This document shows, in pieces, positions 1 to 9,159 of a stretch of 64,000 nt of DNA. The notes beneath the pieces were generated by a model. That model was not told where the DNA came from. It saw only the letters and a program-made list of their open reading frames with translations, and searched no databases. Positions within the stretch are counted from its first letter, which is position 1; the number at the start of each line of letters is the position of its first letter. Origin of the DNA: a virus; IMG/VR virus record IMGVR_UViG_3300012206_000007, positions 1 through 64,000 of that record. One strand, written 5' to 3'. A program made the position numbers and the translations under genes.

Positions 1-1463
1 GACGTAGCGCGCGAGCGGCCGAGCGCCAAGGCGACGCTGGGCGGCAGGGGTTTGCCCGTCTCGCGCGTGGCGCCTGCGAGGTCGGCGGGCAGTTTGACGC
101 CGGTCCCGACCGACGCCGCCGCAGCGGCACTGGGTGCGGCAGCTCCCGGTGCAGGTGGGGGTTGTCCTGGCGTCACCGCACTCGGTGCGGCAGGCGCAGC
201 GGCAGCACCACCGGCTGACGGCAGCGGTGCCACCGTGCCCGGCAGCGGCGCAGACGTGCCTGTGAAGAGCGCATCAGCCAGGTCGATCTTCTGCTGGTTC
301 GACGCGTTGGGCAGCATCGTGTTGGCGTCCTGCAACGCCTGCTGCTTGGTGAGCTGGCCGTGGCGCTGGAGGAGTACGGCGTTGACATGCGCCATGCGCG
401 CCGGGTCGTTGATCTTCGCGGCTGGCCCGTAACCCAACTCGCGCGCGATGGCTTCGCGGTCGGCGCCCAATGAGGTCGACCCTGTCGATTGGAGGGGCTT
501 GGCGCCAACGAGAACCTGTCCCGTGTCGGCGTTAAGGTACTGCCCCAGCATCCCACCGGGTCCGACGGCGCGGGCATCGAAAACGGCGGCGTGCTGCTGC
601 CCATCGGGCGTCTCGACGAAGACGTGGCCGATGCCGAGGCCACCACGCAGGGACCGCGCGTTCCGCTCGGCGAGGGCCTGCCGGACGGCGCCTTCCGCAC
701 CGAGGGACGGCGTCAAGGCACGCACCGTCCCCTGGAAATCGTCTGCTCCGACATCGGGGAAGACATTCGGTCGCGCGGTCGTGGCGGCGAGGGGCGCAGG
801 TGTCGCCCGCCCGAGCACGGCTGCGGGCGATGGCCCTGCCGGGCCTCCAGCGGGCGGTGGTCCCGTGGCGGCTGCAGTGGGCAAAGACGCACGGGGCGCC
901 GCCTCTGCCACCGCCGGGGTGGCTCCGGCAGGGCCTGGGGTGCCGTCTGCGCCTGCCACAGCAGGCGCACTCGTGGCGGCGAGGTCGGGCAGGCCGAAGC
1001 GACGCGGGGTGCGCAGTTGGCCAAAGAGCGACGGTGTCGGCGACGCCACAGCACCATCCGACGGGGGAGGCGCGCCGATTGCCGTTGCCGCTTGCGCAGC
1101 TGGCTCAGCCCGTGCGACAGGGCCAGCAGGCGCTGCCGCCTGGGCTACCGGTGCTGCTGGCGCAGCCCCCGCCGCGTCCGTCGCCATGCTGTGCCCGACC
1201 AGCGCCCGGATGGCATCCATATGGGGCGATGCCTCGTTCTCGCCGAGCCAACCCGCGAGGCCACCCTTGCGCTTGGGTGGATTGGCCCAGTCCAGCATCC
1301 CTGCGACAGCGTGCGACTTGACCTCGGGGTCTGGGGAGTTCAGCAGCGTCGAGAGGATCTTGCCTTCGCGGTCGTGCGACGCCGCCGCGTCGGCGCGGGT
1401 CTGCGCTTCCACCTCGCCTTTGCGCTGCGTGAAGCCACCGAGGAGCCCCTCTAGGTAGCCCGT
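1..1463 (-). CDS. Partial large Ala/Gly/Pro-rich virion protein, internal-virion-like
   Basis: A minus-strand frame stays open from a stop near 1490 to the left edge, so the C-terminus lies outside the window; at least 480 codons are visible. The start of the protein (LLGGFTQRKGEVEAQTRA) is charged, followed by a long low-complexity Ala/Pro/Gly linker and then a folded-looking part (VFPDVGADDFQGTVRALTP, GHVFVETPDGQQHAAVFDA). It follows a gp14-like gene, the place where T7-like phages encode gp15/gp16 ejection proteins, so an internal virion role is inferred from position. No ATG/GTG/TTG lies at the expected start: a GGAG motif precedes ACG at 1463, and the first canonical start is GTG at 1412. 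Plus-strand ORFs covering this region are antisense shadows. Confidence 0.65.
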
Positions 1464-1493
1464 AAGCCTATCTCCTACAGCTAGTTAGCTGCA

Positions 1494-2177
1494 CTAGCCC
1501 CACCCAGCCGTGTCGCTTGGGATGCTGAAGCCGCCCCCGCCGCCTGTGGGATAGCTGCCCCGCCCACCACCCCACTTCGTGCCCCGCAGCACATCGAAGA
1601 TGAGCCCCCCGATGCCCGCCCCGGCTTTCTCGCCTTCGCCCCGTGCATACTGGCGGTTGGCGGTGCCCTGCCCGAGGAGGTTGCTGTAGATCGCGCCTGA
1701 CTGCCCGAGCATCGGCGCGCCGAGCGCCTGCTGGCCCTGCCCGATGGAGGCAAGTGTGCTGGCAGCTCCAGGCTGCACACCCGTGATGAGGCCGCCGATC
1801 TGCCCGGCGCGTTGGCGGCCGAGGTCGGCGCTCGCGACATCGCGTTGCGCACCGCGCACGCCCGACTGGTCGAGATTCCGTTCGGCGCCCCGATAGACAT
1901 CGGTCAAAGCCGCACGGGGTGCCGCCACGGCTTGCGTCTGCGCGGCGCGGTTGCCCGAGAGCAGCGTCTGGAAGTAGTTGGTCGCGGGCGCTTGCGTCTG
2001 GGCGCCGGTGGTGAGGAGGTTCTGCCCGCCTGCGGAGAGCGCCCCAGCGGTGCCTTGCGCGCCTGTCAGGGCGGCGAGTTCCTCGGGCGAGCGTTGCATC
2101 GCGGAGGACTGCGCCTTCCTGCCAGCAAAGGCGCCCACTCCAGAGGCGATCAATGGAAGGAATGGCACAACTGGCAT
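1494..2177 (-). CDS. Putative internal virion protein (T7 gp14-like)
   Basis: 227 residues. A hydrophobic N-terminus (MPVVPFLPLIASGVGAFAG) is followed by an Ala/Gln/Gly-rich, helix-prone body (GQQALGAPMLGQSGAIYSNL) and a Gly-rich tail. Small Ala/Gly/Gln-rich proteins of this kind, placed between an acetyltransferase-like gene and a very large virion gene, are typical of podovirus ejection proteins such as T7 gp14. The assignment rests on composition and gene order, not a diagnostic motif. The next gene downstream begins about 30 bases after the stop. Confidence 0.55.
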   Translation of the reverse strand: MPVVPFLPLIASGVGAFAGRKAQSSAMQRSPEELAALTGAQGTAGALSAGGQNLLTTGAQTQAPATNYFQTLLSGNRAAQTQAVAAPRAALTDVYRGAERNLDQSGVRGAQRDVASADLGRQRAGQIGGLITGVQPGAASTLASIGQGQQALGAPMLGQSGAIYSNLLGQGTANRQYARGEGEKAGAGIGGLIFDVLRGTKWGGGRGSYPTGGGGGFSIPSDTAGWG

Positions 2178-2183
2178 AGCTAT

Positions 2184-2600
2184 CTACCAGTTAGCGCCAT
2201 GTGCTGGCGAGACTAGCACATATTCATCCAGGCTGTGCGCCACTCGTCGCCAGTACGCGCCTGCAGGACGGCGGTTGTTCGCCTGCTCCGTCCATGTTGC
2301 CCACCGACAGTTCCCCGGTTCATAGCCCTTGTCACTGTCGATGCGATCCAACGTATGACGTGGCGTAGGCTTACGCCCCATGTCAGCGAGGAAGTTCGGA
2401 TAGGAATTCCGCCAGCGATCACACACGGTGACGCCACGCGATTGGTAGAACCGCACCTGCTTCGGATCACCACTGAAGTAGCACCGCCTGCGCATACTGC
2501 CCCACGCAGCATACTCTGGCGTCTCGTGCAGGCGAGATTCACCATGCGTCGGAAGAAACTGATGCGTCTCTGGGTCGCGTTCGAGCACGACTTTCGGCAT
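2184..2600 (-). CDS. HNH homing endonuclease (YGGRGI/NCRWAT family)
   Basis: 138 residues with the signature series of this phage HNH family: an AAWGSMRRRC-type segment, YQSRGVTVCDRW, FLADMG, a TLDRIDSDKGYEPGNCRWAT core and a final EQANNRRP. The N-terminal zinc finger carried by relatives at 3665 and 21714 is absent. A clear AGGAGG lies before the ATG. It sits in the same orientation as its neighbours between the acetyltransferase and gp14-like genes, so it can be expressed with the virion operon. Such proteins are selfish DNA endonucleases of phages; the target here is unknown. Confidence 0.88.
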   Translation of the reverse strand: MPKVVLERDPETHQFLPTHGESRLHETPEYAAWGSMRRRCYFSGDPKQVRFYQSRGVTVCDRWRNSYPNFLADMGRKPTPRHTLDRIDSDKGYEPGNCRWATWTEQANNRRPAGAYWRRVAHSLDEYVLVSPAHGANW

Positions 2601-3053
2601 CTAGCCTCCTGACTTTGTTGCTGCATCTGTCGGCGCCGAGAACCGCCAGAGGTCTCCCCGCATCCGCACGAACCCTGCCTTCTCCGCGAGCACCGCCACG
2701 GCGGGCGACTCGACCAGCGTGAAGGCGTGCAGCACCCCGTGCATGTCGAGCGTGGCCTTCATCTCGCGCAGCAGCTGCCCCGCGATGTTCGTGCCGCGAT
2801 GCTCGGGGTGGACCCACAGCCCATCGAGGAAGGGCATCAGCAACAGCGACCAGAGGCCCACAATCTCGCCTGCGGAGTTCTCCGTCACGATGATCAAGGC
2901 GGCGTTCGAGTCGGGGAGGCCGTTGGTCGCAAACGGCAGGGGACGGAGGCGCTCCCAGTCCTCGGGCGGCAAGAGGCGCGTCTTGTAGGCCCCGATGAGC
3001 GGTACCGCTTCGGTGAAGCGCCCGTCCAGCATGGCCCTAGAGTCTACCGCCAT
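2601..3053 (-). CDS. GNAT acetyltransferase-like protein
   Basis: 150 residues with a GNAT fold signature: beta strands leading to a V/GLWVHPEHRGTNIAGQLL motif (acetyl-CoA binding loop, consensus R/QxxGxG/A, about residues 75-95), then a helix and a C-terminal AVLAEKAGFVRM segment. T7 gp13 and equivalents in other podoviruses occupy the same place before gp14 and are GNAT-related, so this may be a virion core protein rather than a free enzyme. The stop is next to the start of the downstream HNH gene. Confidence 0.75.
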   Translation of the reverse strand: MAVDSRAMLDGRFTEAVPLIGAYKTRLLPPEDWERLRPLPFATNGLPDSNAALIIVTENSAGEIVGLWSLLLMPFLDGLWVHPEHRGTNIAGQLLREMKATLDMHGVLHAFTLVESPAVAVLAEKAGFVRMRGDLWRFSAPTDAATKSGG

Positions 3054-3059
3054 CTCCGC

Positions 3060-3635
3060 TTACTGATGCACCGCAGGCTGGCTCCCGAGGTTCGGGTCCG
3101 CACTGCCCGTGTTGCTCGGATTCGCGCGCGCCTCCCAATACGCATTCCAGCCCTGATACCACTTCCCATTGCTGAACTGCGAGGGGACGCTGGCGTGGTC
3201 GATCCAGTACTGGTCGACACTGGGGTTGTAGCCGATGCCGTAGAACTGGAGGCTCGCGCGCACGCTGGCAGCGATGGCGGAAGCAACGATGGACATCGCG
3301 ATGATCGGGTTGGTCTGGCTGCCAGACTCGCCTGCTGGCGGGCCGGATGGCGGTGGAGCGCCGCCACCGGTCGAGGTCGCAGGCGCGCCGGGCGTCTGCG
3401 AGAGCGCGAGCGCCGCACGGGCGTCGCTGTGCGCAGCGGTGATGGCGGTTTCGTTGGCGTTGTGCGCCGCGATGAGGGCGGCGTTGGCGGCTTGCGCCTG
3501 CTGGAGGCGCTCCTCCATGTCATGAGTACGATCCCAGAGGAGTCGCAACGTCGCCTGCGTCGCGTATTCCGGTACGTCGTCCAAGTGCGGAAATAGCCGC
3601 TTGATCGTCGGCTTCGGCGGCAGCGTCAGACTCAT
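3060..3635 (-). CDS. Putative virion protein with coiled coil
   Basis: 191 residues, family not recognised. The N-terminus (about 20-75) is helical and charged (LRLLWDRTHDMEERLQQAQ) and likely forms a coiled coil. A Pro/Gly/Ser linker follows, then a short hydrophobic helix (IIAMSIVASAIAASV) and a Trp/Tyr-rich C-terminus (YWIDHASVPSQFSNGKWYQG). Its place between the nozzle-like gene and the acetyltransferase suggests a tail or fibre-associated component. The stop lies six bases before the next ATG. Confidence 0.6.
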   Translation of the reverse strand: MSLTLPPKPTIKRLFPHLDDVPEYATQATLRLLWDRTHDMEERLQQAQAANAALIAAHNANETAITAAHSDARAALALSQTPGAPATSTGGGAPPPSGPPAGESGSQTNPIIAMSIVASAIAASVRASLQFYGIGYNPSVDQYWIDHASVPSQFSNGKWYQGWNAYWEARANPSNTGSADPNLGSQPAVHQ

Positions 3636-3664
3636 GCTAGACTCCGCACACTACGGCCCAATTC

Positions 3665-4192
3665 ATCGACCTGACAGCACAACGATTCACGTGGCTGACA
3701 GTACTCGGACGCACGTCTAATAACCGACACGGTGGATCGCAGTGGATCTGCCAGTGTAGGTGTGGGAAGCAGACAAGCGTTTCGAGCCTGTGCCTTCGTC
3801 GTGGTACGACGAAGAGTTGCGGCTGCCTCCGTAATCTGAATGTGCGCCTCCGCCGCATCAAGCATGAGGGCCTACGCCTACACCGAAGTGAATACTACAC
3901 GTGGATGGCAGCCAAGCAACGCTGTTGTAATCCACGCTCGAAGAACTATAAGGACTACGGCGGGCGGGGCATCACCATGTGCATGGAGTGGCAACAGGAC
4001 TTCACGGCCTTCTTTAGAGACATGGGACAACGGCCCTCGCCTAAACTGACGTTGGAGCGGATCGATAACAGCAAGGGGTACTCGCAAGAGAATTGCCGCT
4101 GGGCGACGTGGAAGGAACAACGCCATAACTCGCGTCCTATCCCCCGGCGGACCCACCAGCCGCCTGCGCCGCATAGACCGAACTCGTCATAA
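3665..4192 (+). CDS. HNH homing endonuclease with N-terminal zinc finger, no canonical start codon
   Basis: From a TAG at 3651 the frame reads DLTAQRF-WLTVLGRT, WICQCRCG, a second Cys pair (TKSCGCLRN) and then the HNH core (YKDYGGRGITMCMEW, TLERIDNSKGYSQENCRWAT, EQRHNSRP). That is the complete zinc-finger plus HNH architecture seen at 21714. No ATG, GTG or TTG occurs before GTG 3842, which would delete the zinc finger. The family usually begins xDLTGQRF, which here would correspond to ATC at 3665. Either a non-canonical start is used or the gene is decaying. It faces the virion operon and its 3' end overlaps the nozzle-like gene tail-to-tail. Confidence 0.75.
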   Translation: MDLTAQRFTWLTVLGRTSNNRHGGSQWICQCRCGKQTSVSSLCLRRGTTKSCGCLRNLNVRLRRIKHEGLRLHRSEYYTWMAAKQRCCNPRSKNYKDYGGRGITMCMEWQQDFTAFFRDMGQRPSPKLTLERIDNSKGYSQENCRWATWKEQRHNSRPIPRRTHQPPAPHRPNSS

Positions 4193-7100
4193 CGCGTGTT
4201 GGATCTCCTGCATCATTCCCGAACGGGCGCACCGTGATCGGATTCGCTGCCGCCCACGGTTGCAAGACAACAGTCAGCTCATCTCGATATAACCAGAACG
4301 GATCGGCGCTCGTCAGCACATAGCGCACGAGCACACCTTTGATCGCCGCAAAGGTGACATAGGCCCGTTGCTTCTGCCCGCCTGTCGAAGGGATGACATA
4401 CTCCGTTGTCACCGTGCGCCCCCGCTGGTTCACTTGCATCTCGACCGAGAGCGTAACCGGCTGTGTCGACTTCACCACCACATGCGCGTAGAGCAAATGG
4501 AACCACCCCGGTAGGCGGTGATTCGTCTCTTGTGTTTCCCACCGTTTGAGGGCGTAAGGCTCCTCATCGAATACTGGGGTTATCGTGTAGGCACGCCCCG
4601 GATTCCCATCGGTAGGGAACACACGCAGGATGCGTCCGAGTTTCTTCTCCGAGAGTGCGAGCTGCACCACGCGTCGCCCATTCGTATTGACTGGCAGCGT
4701 CTCAACGATTGTGCCGTCGAGTTCGACCGTCACAGACTTCGTTTGACCGAAGGTGTCGACTTCAAAGAGGAACGCCTTGAACCACTTATCCGCTAGCGTG
4801 CCCTGGGAGCTGAAGGTGGCATTGAAGTTCGCCTGCTCGGACGGTTCAGGCGTCAACTGCCAGCGGTGCGCGTAGAGCAGCCCTGGATTCTCATCGATGG
4901 CCTCGAAGTGGTAGACGTGCCCGCGCCCCCACGGCAGCGTGAGGTGCACCACCTGCCGCGCCGTCGTCGTGATGGGCCAGTAGGTCAGCCCGCCCGCCAA
5001 GTCGTTCGTCAGGAAGACGCCATCGACCGACACCCGAATGCGCTTCTCCACCCCGAACGTATTCACGTGCAGGTCGAGCCCCGTGTGGTAGTTGTCCCAG
5101 CCGTTCTCGAAGCCGGCGTCCCACCGGGCGATGCGCGGCGGCTCCGGCGTGAAGATCCAGTCAGCCCGGTAGAGGATCCAGAAGAGGCACGCATCCGACG
5201 ACGGGTGGACGCGCACTTGATTCGCCGCGACCGACGGCCACGAGAACTTCAGCTTGTGCCGCCCGTTGGCGTTCACAGTCAGCGTCGTGACGGTAGACTT
5301 CACGCCCGCGAGGTCCGCCTCGATGAGGACCGTCTTGTCGACGCCCCCGGTGTCGCAGTCGAAGGTCACACCCGACAGCCAGACCTCGTCGGGCGCGCCA
5401 AGGTCATCCCAGTTGGTGACGCGCCGCGTCGTGATGTCCGGCTGGAGGGTAATCGCGTAGCCGAACTGGTAGAGGACGGGGCGGGCAGTGGCACTCGACC
5501 ACGAGACCTCGGTCGAAATCGAATGCGCCAACTGCGGGGAGTCGCCAAAGGCGTCCAGCAGGTAGCGGTTGCGGCCTGCACCTGCCGTCAGCGTCTGCGC
5601 GAGGTTGGTGACGGTTTCCTCGTTCAGGAAGTGTTGCACGCTGAGGTCCACACCTTGACGGTCGGCGTCGAGGAAGGCGTCGCCGAGGAGCTTTTCCTCG
5701 CGCGTGCCACCGGAGAACGCGCCGGTGCGGAGGGTGCACGGGATGGCGAGGTCGCCATCGCTCAGGCCGTCATGCGTGTAGGTCGTGCCGGTTTGCCCGC
5801 CCAAGAGGAGCGTCGCTTCGTCCTCGCCTTGCAGCCCCGCGAGTGGCTGGCCAAACGCGTAGTGCGCCCAGAACTTCTGCAGCAGGTGGTAGACGAGCAC
5901 CTGCGTGGCACCTCCCGTATCCTGGTAGGCGAAGTAGACGCGGTTGGCGTGAATGGTGACGGCGGCACGCTGCGTCGTGTCGATCGGCAACAGACCCCGC
6001 AGGCTCTTGCCCTCGTAGAGGGGTTGGATGTCCCGCCCGATCCATTCCTCCGGCCCGCCGGTGGTGCGGAAGAAGCCGTCCTCGGCGGAGAAGTAGATGC
6101 CGCCAGGCCCCACGGCAAAGGCCCAGCGGCTGTGCGAGAGGCCGCGCTTGCAGAGCGTCGGCGCGGTCGTCACGCCAGAGCCACCAGCCAAGTTCGGGTA
6201 GACCGCATAAAGCCGCTCCCGGCTGAAGACGAACGCTTGATGCCCGAGGAGGCCCCCGTGCTGCAAGGCTTCCGAGGGGGGGCACACTTCCGTGTTGCCT
6301 GACGCCGACCAGTGGTCCGGCGAGTTCGCGAGCGAAAAGTAGAGATGCCCCGGCCGGTAGGGATCGCCGCATGCGAAGAGCATCCCTTCCAGCGGCCCCC
6401 AGAGCGCGGGCACCGGCTGCGCCAAGACGGTCGCACCGGCGTCATTGACCGTGGGCACCGGCTGGAAGTGGTCGGTCGGGAGCATGCCCGCAGCGGAAAT
6501 CGCATCGTCGGTCAGCGTGTCGGTGAAGGCGCCACCATCCGCCGTGTTGACGCCCTCGAAGAACCAATCGTCGACCAGCGAGCCCCCCCGCCGATAGATG
6601 CGCTGGCGCACGGCGCTGTCACCAGAGGCTGGGGGCGTGACGACAATCGCGCGGCGCACGCTGTCGAGCGCGAGCGTCGTGGCCTGCTCGGGTGAGCCAT
6701 TGCTCTCCACGCCCGTGCGCGGGTCGTAGTGCGTCACGCGGTAGTCATACTTCTGGGCGCCGGGCTCCACGGTGTCGGGACCAAAGCCACCCGTGAGGTA
6801 GATGTCGCCGAGGCCGAAGGCGACCGGCCCAAAGCCGTTGAGGGGATCCGCGTCGGCGGACACGTAGACGATCAGGCCGGTAATGGTCGCCCAGTTCGCC
6901 GTCGCGAGTTTCCCGATGCGGTGGAAATCGCCCCGACGCAACGGCAAGCCCACCGTGCCGAGCTCGAACCATTCGTGTGCCCCAGAGGCCAGCTGCTCGG
7001 CGAGAAACGTCGTCGGATTGGCGAGCGTGTCCCGGAGGCCGCGGTGCGTCAGATCGTAATCGCGCAACGCGGCGATGCGGGCCTCCTCGGAGGCGGCCGT

Positions 7101-8135
7101 CTGCGTCTGCGACGATTGGATGAACCCCCCGAAATCCGCACGCCGGAAGCTCTTCACATAGGCCTGGTCGTTGCCCCCCGGTGCCACGGGGGGATCGGGC
7201 TCGGCGTCAAGCTGGAGGTTCCGATTCGTCCCCGGCAGGATGGACGGGTCAAACACCGACGAGACCACGACGTAGATCCGCAGCTCCCGAATGAGTTGCG
7301 GGTGCGAGGTCTTCAGCCAGAGGTGGAAGAGGTCGTCATCGCTCGCGGGAATGTCCCCCGGCGCACCCGTGGTCGGCGAGAGCGTCGTGAGATCGCCGGT
7401 CAGCGGGATCCCAATCCACGCATCGACATAGTCCGAGGGCCCCAAGCCAAAGCCCGTGAACTGCGGATGGATGACCGTGTAGATGTCGGGCAGGCCCCCT
7501 GGGATGCTCGCATCATCGATGGTGTCCGGGGCGGCGGCCGAGTCCCGATCGTTGGAGGTGATCATCACCCAGTTTGCCGCCTGTGTGCCGTCGCTGCTGC
7601 TGCAGGTGGCGAGGCGGCGGCGATACTCGCGGTCGAGCGCGGTGGTCGGCGCCGCCCCCGGCGCGGGGAGACCGATGGGGAGCACGAGCCCATCGGCGCG
7701 CACCTTCCGCATCCGGCTGCGATCGGCGACGAACATCCACGGGTCGCCCGAGAGCGGTGGGCGATGCGGCACCAAGGTGAGCGGGTCGCCCGAGTAGCCT
7801 GCGTCAATGGCCGTGAGCGCGCCCGAGGCGCCGATGCGCAGACTGCCATCGGTGCCCCAGAGGCGCGTATCAATGCCGGTCTGTGGGTCGGTCAGCTTGC
7901 GCACCGAATGGTGCGATGTGCCGCCCGTAGCAAAGGCGGTCTGGCCGGGACGGGCGGTGACTTCGCCGGTGTTGTCGTGATCGAGATTGGTGTGGACGCT
8001 CCAGCCCTCGAGGGCGTCGAGGCTGTCCTTGAGGTTGAGGCCGTTGACGCCGCAGCGGACGAGATGCGACTGAAACGGGGCCTGGAACGGTGCGGAGGTG
8101 ACCGTCTCGCCGCGCCGCGAAAGGGGATCAGGCAT
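4137..8135 (-). CDS. Large beta-propeller tail protein, nozzle/stabilisation-like
   Basis: 1332 residues from ATG 8135, which overlaps the upstream stop by eight bases (ATGCCTGA); an upstream in-frame start at 8165 is less likely. The N-terminus (FQSHLVRCGVNGLNLKDS) resembles tail-hub/nozzle proteins. The centre (about 540-760) has repeated strand-turn units with LYFSLANSPDHW, RLYAVYP and GIYFSAEDGFFRTTG, fitting a beta-propeller of the T7 gp12/P22 gp10 type. Residues about 905-1200 contain three related modules of roughly 100 residues. It is the largest virion protein here and follows the adaptor-like genes, so tail nozzle or hub is the favoured role. Confidence 0.7.
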   Translation of the reverse strand: MPDPLSRRGETVTSAPFQAPFQSHLVRCGVNGLNLKDSLDALEGWSVHTNLDHDNTGEVTARPGQTAFATGGTSHHSVRKLTDPQTGIDTRLWGTDGSLRIGASGALTAIDAGYSGDPLTLVPHRPPLSGDPWMFVADRSRMRKVRADGLVLPIGLPAPGAAPTTALDREYRRRLATCSSSDGTQAANWVMITSNDRDSAAAPDTIDDASIPGGLPDIYTVIHPQFTGFGLGPSDYVDAWIGIPLTGDLTTLSPTTGAPGDIPASDDDLFHLWLKTSHPQLIRELRIYVVVSSVFDPSILPGTNRNLQLDAEPDPPVAPGGNDQAYVKSFRRADFGGFIQSSQTQTAASEEARIAALRDYDLTHRGLRDTLANPTTFLAEQLASGAHEWFELGTVGLPLRRGDFHRIGKLATANWATITGLIVYVSADADPLNGFGPVAFGLGDIYLTGGFGPDTVEPGAQKYDYRVTHYDPRTGVESNGSPEQATTLALDSVRRAIVVTPPASGDSAVRQRIYRRGGSLVDDWFFEGVNTADGGAFTDTLTDDAISAAGMLPTDHFQPVPTVNDAGATVLAQPVPALWGPLEGMLFACGDPYRPGHLYFSLANSPDHWSASGNTEVCPPSEALQHGGLLGHQAFVFSRERLYAVYPNLAGGSGVTTAPTLCKRGLSHSRWAFAVGPGGIYFSAEDGFFRTTGGPEEWIGRDIQPLYEGKSLRGLLPIDTTQRAAVTIHANRVYFAYQDTGGATQVLVYHLLQKFWAHYAFGQPLAGLQGEDEATLLLGGQTGTTYTHDGLSDGDLAIPCTLRTGAFSGGTREEKLLGDAFLDADRQGVDLSVQHFLNEETVTNLAQTLTAGAGRNRYLLDAFGDSPQLAHSISTEVSWSSATARPVLYQFGYAITLQPDITTRRVTNWDDLGAPDEVWLSGVTFDCDTGGVDKTVLIEADLAGVKSTVTTLTVNANGRHKLKFSWPSVAANQVRVHPSSDACLFWILYRADWIFTPEPPRIARWDAGFENGWDNYHTGLDLHVNTFGVEKRIRVSVDGVFLTNDLAGGLTYWPITTTARQVVHLTLPWGRGHVYHFEAIDENPGLLYAHRWQLTPEPSEQANFNATFSSQGTLADKWFKAFLFEVDTFGQTKSVTVELDGTIVETLPVNTNGRRVVQLALSEKKLGRILRVFPTDGNPGRAYTITPVFDEEPYALKRWETQETNHRLPGWFHLLYAHVVVKSTQPVTLSVEMQVNQRGRTVTTEYVIPSTGGQKQRAYVTFAAIKGVLVRYVLTSADPFWLYRDELTVVLQPWAAANPITVRPFGNDAGDPTRVMTSSVYAAQAAGGSAGG

Positions 8136-8340
8136 CAGGCGCCTTGTCTGGGAGGAGGTGGCCAAGGTCTTTCGTGCGGAACACCTGCTGGCGACACGTC
8201 CGGCACCGGTATGTCACCTGCCAGATGTCGCGCGTCACCCGCCGACCGCGAATCCGCTGCCACTCCATGAGGAGCGGCGTGCCACAGCAGGGGCAGGGCA
8301 CGGGACGACTACTCGACAGTGGGCGACGCACGTCAGGCAT
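8128..8340 (-). CDS. Small zinc-ribbon protein
   Basis: 70 residues starting at ATG 8340, which overlaps the previous stop. Two Cys pairs, CPCCGTPLL and CRTCRQQVF, are about 33 residues apart and form a clear zinc-ribbon pattern. The gene is coupled on both sides by eight-base overlaps. Its role in the tail region is unknown. Confidence 0.7.
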   Translation of the reverse strand: MPDVRRPLSSSRPVPCPCCGTPLLMEWQRIRGRRVTRDIWQVTYRCRTCRQQVFRTKDLGHLLPDKAPDA

Positions 8341-8530
8341 CGCCGTGCTCGTCCTGCAGGTGGTCGGCGAAGCACGGCAGGCAGAACCACGCCTCGCAGT
8401 CGAGGCAGGCGTGCCCTGCCGCACGCGGGACCCACCCCTCGCACCCGTCGCATTGGCGCATCGGGTCGTCGCTATCGCCTAGCGCGTCGAGGTCCGGGTC
8501 GATGTCGTGGCCGTTGGGGTCGTCCGTCAT
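8333..8530 (-). CDS. Small acidic zinc-binding protein
   Basis: 65 residues. An Asp-rich N-terminus (DIDPDLDALGDSDDP) precedes a cysteine-rich segment, CDGCEGW - ACLDCEAWFCLPCFADH, with a treble-clef or B-box-like spacing including a trailing HLQDEH. The start overlaps the adaptor-like gene's stop (TGATG). Function unknown. Confidence 0.68.
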   Translation of the reverse strand: MTDDPNGHDIDPDLDALGDSDDPMRQCDGCEGWVPRAAGHACLDCEAWFCLPCFADHLQDEHGDA

Positions 8531-9159
8531 CACGCGAAGCCTTTCAGCAGCAGGTTCGCTGCGAGTTGCGTCAGTTGGGCGCGCTGCTCGCAGTAGGTCG
8601 AGCGCTCCGGGTCCTGGAGGCGCCCCACTTTCGAGAGGAGCCAGCCGAGGGCGTCGTACTTGACGCCACTGGCGAACTCGTCGGACACCGGCAAGGTCAA
8701 GGCCGCACCCGTCATCGAGGTCGGGCGGGCGATATAGAGCAACTCGATGGTGCCATTCGCCAGGGGCGTCGGGACCAAGCGGAGGGTCAGCGTGGAGGCG
8801 TCGAGCGCGGCGTAGCCGAGTGGCGTGCCACCCGTCACTTCCCACGACGGCAGGCCAAGGTCGGCCTCGAAGCTATCGACCGGCGAGAGCGGTGTCCGCA
8901 CGCCCGCGAGGCTGCGCCAGACGAGGTGCGCGGTGGCGAGGTGGTCGGTCGGCAGGGCGACGGAAGTCGCCGCCGCGAGGACGGCGAGTTCGGTGCGCGT
9001 TACCACGAGGTGGGTGGCGCGGAGGAGCTCGCGTAGCCCCCCGTTGACGCCGTCGAGGACTTCCTCGCGCGTCCAGACCTCGGAGGGCCACGACGCGCCG
9101 CCATCGGGCGGCTCCAGCAGCGCGAACTGCAGCTCCTCCAGCAACGCCTGGTCGGTCAC
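8530..9159 (-). CDS. Head-tail adaptor-like protein, copy 1
   Basis: 209 residues, mostly helical. An early segment (WTREEVLDGVNGGLRELLRAT) resembles the helix pair of gp4/gp11-type connector proteins, followed by a beta-rich middle (LRLVPTPLANGTIELLYIARP) and a C-terminal helix bundle with YDALGWLLSKVGR. This layout of helix, strands describing an xxYxxRP edge, then helices is common in neck adaptors. It overlaps the next adaptor-like gene by four bases. Confidence 0.6.
   Translation of the reverse strand: MTDQALLEELQFALLEPPDGGASWPSEVWTREEVLDGVNGGLRELLRATHLVVTRTELAVLAAATSVALPTDHLATAHLVWRSLAGVRTPLSPVDSFEADLGLPSWEVTGGTPLGYAALDASTLTLRLVPTPLANGTIELLYIARPTSMTGAALTLPVSDEFASGVKYDALGWLLSKVGRLQDPERSTYCEQRAQLTQLAANLLLKGFA

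Noticed and set aside
448-1458. Plus-strand ORFs of 336 and 321 codons at the left edge
   Set aside because: They are shadows of a minus-strand frame that stays open to position 1 and reads as a normal virion-type protein.
4866-8270. Two long plus-strand ORFs (478 and 513 codons) over the nozzle-like gene
   Set aside because: Low-complexity Arg/Val/Glu products; the minus strand gives a coherent beta-rich protein with good start coupling.
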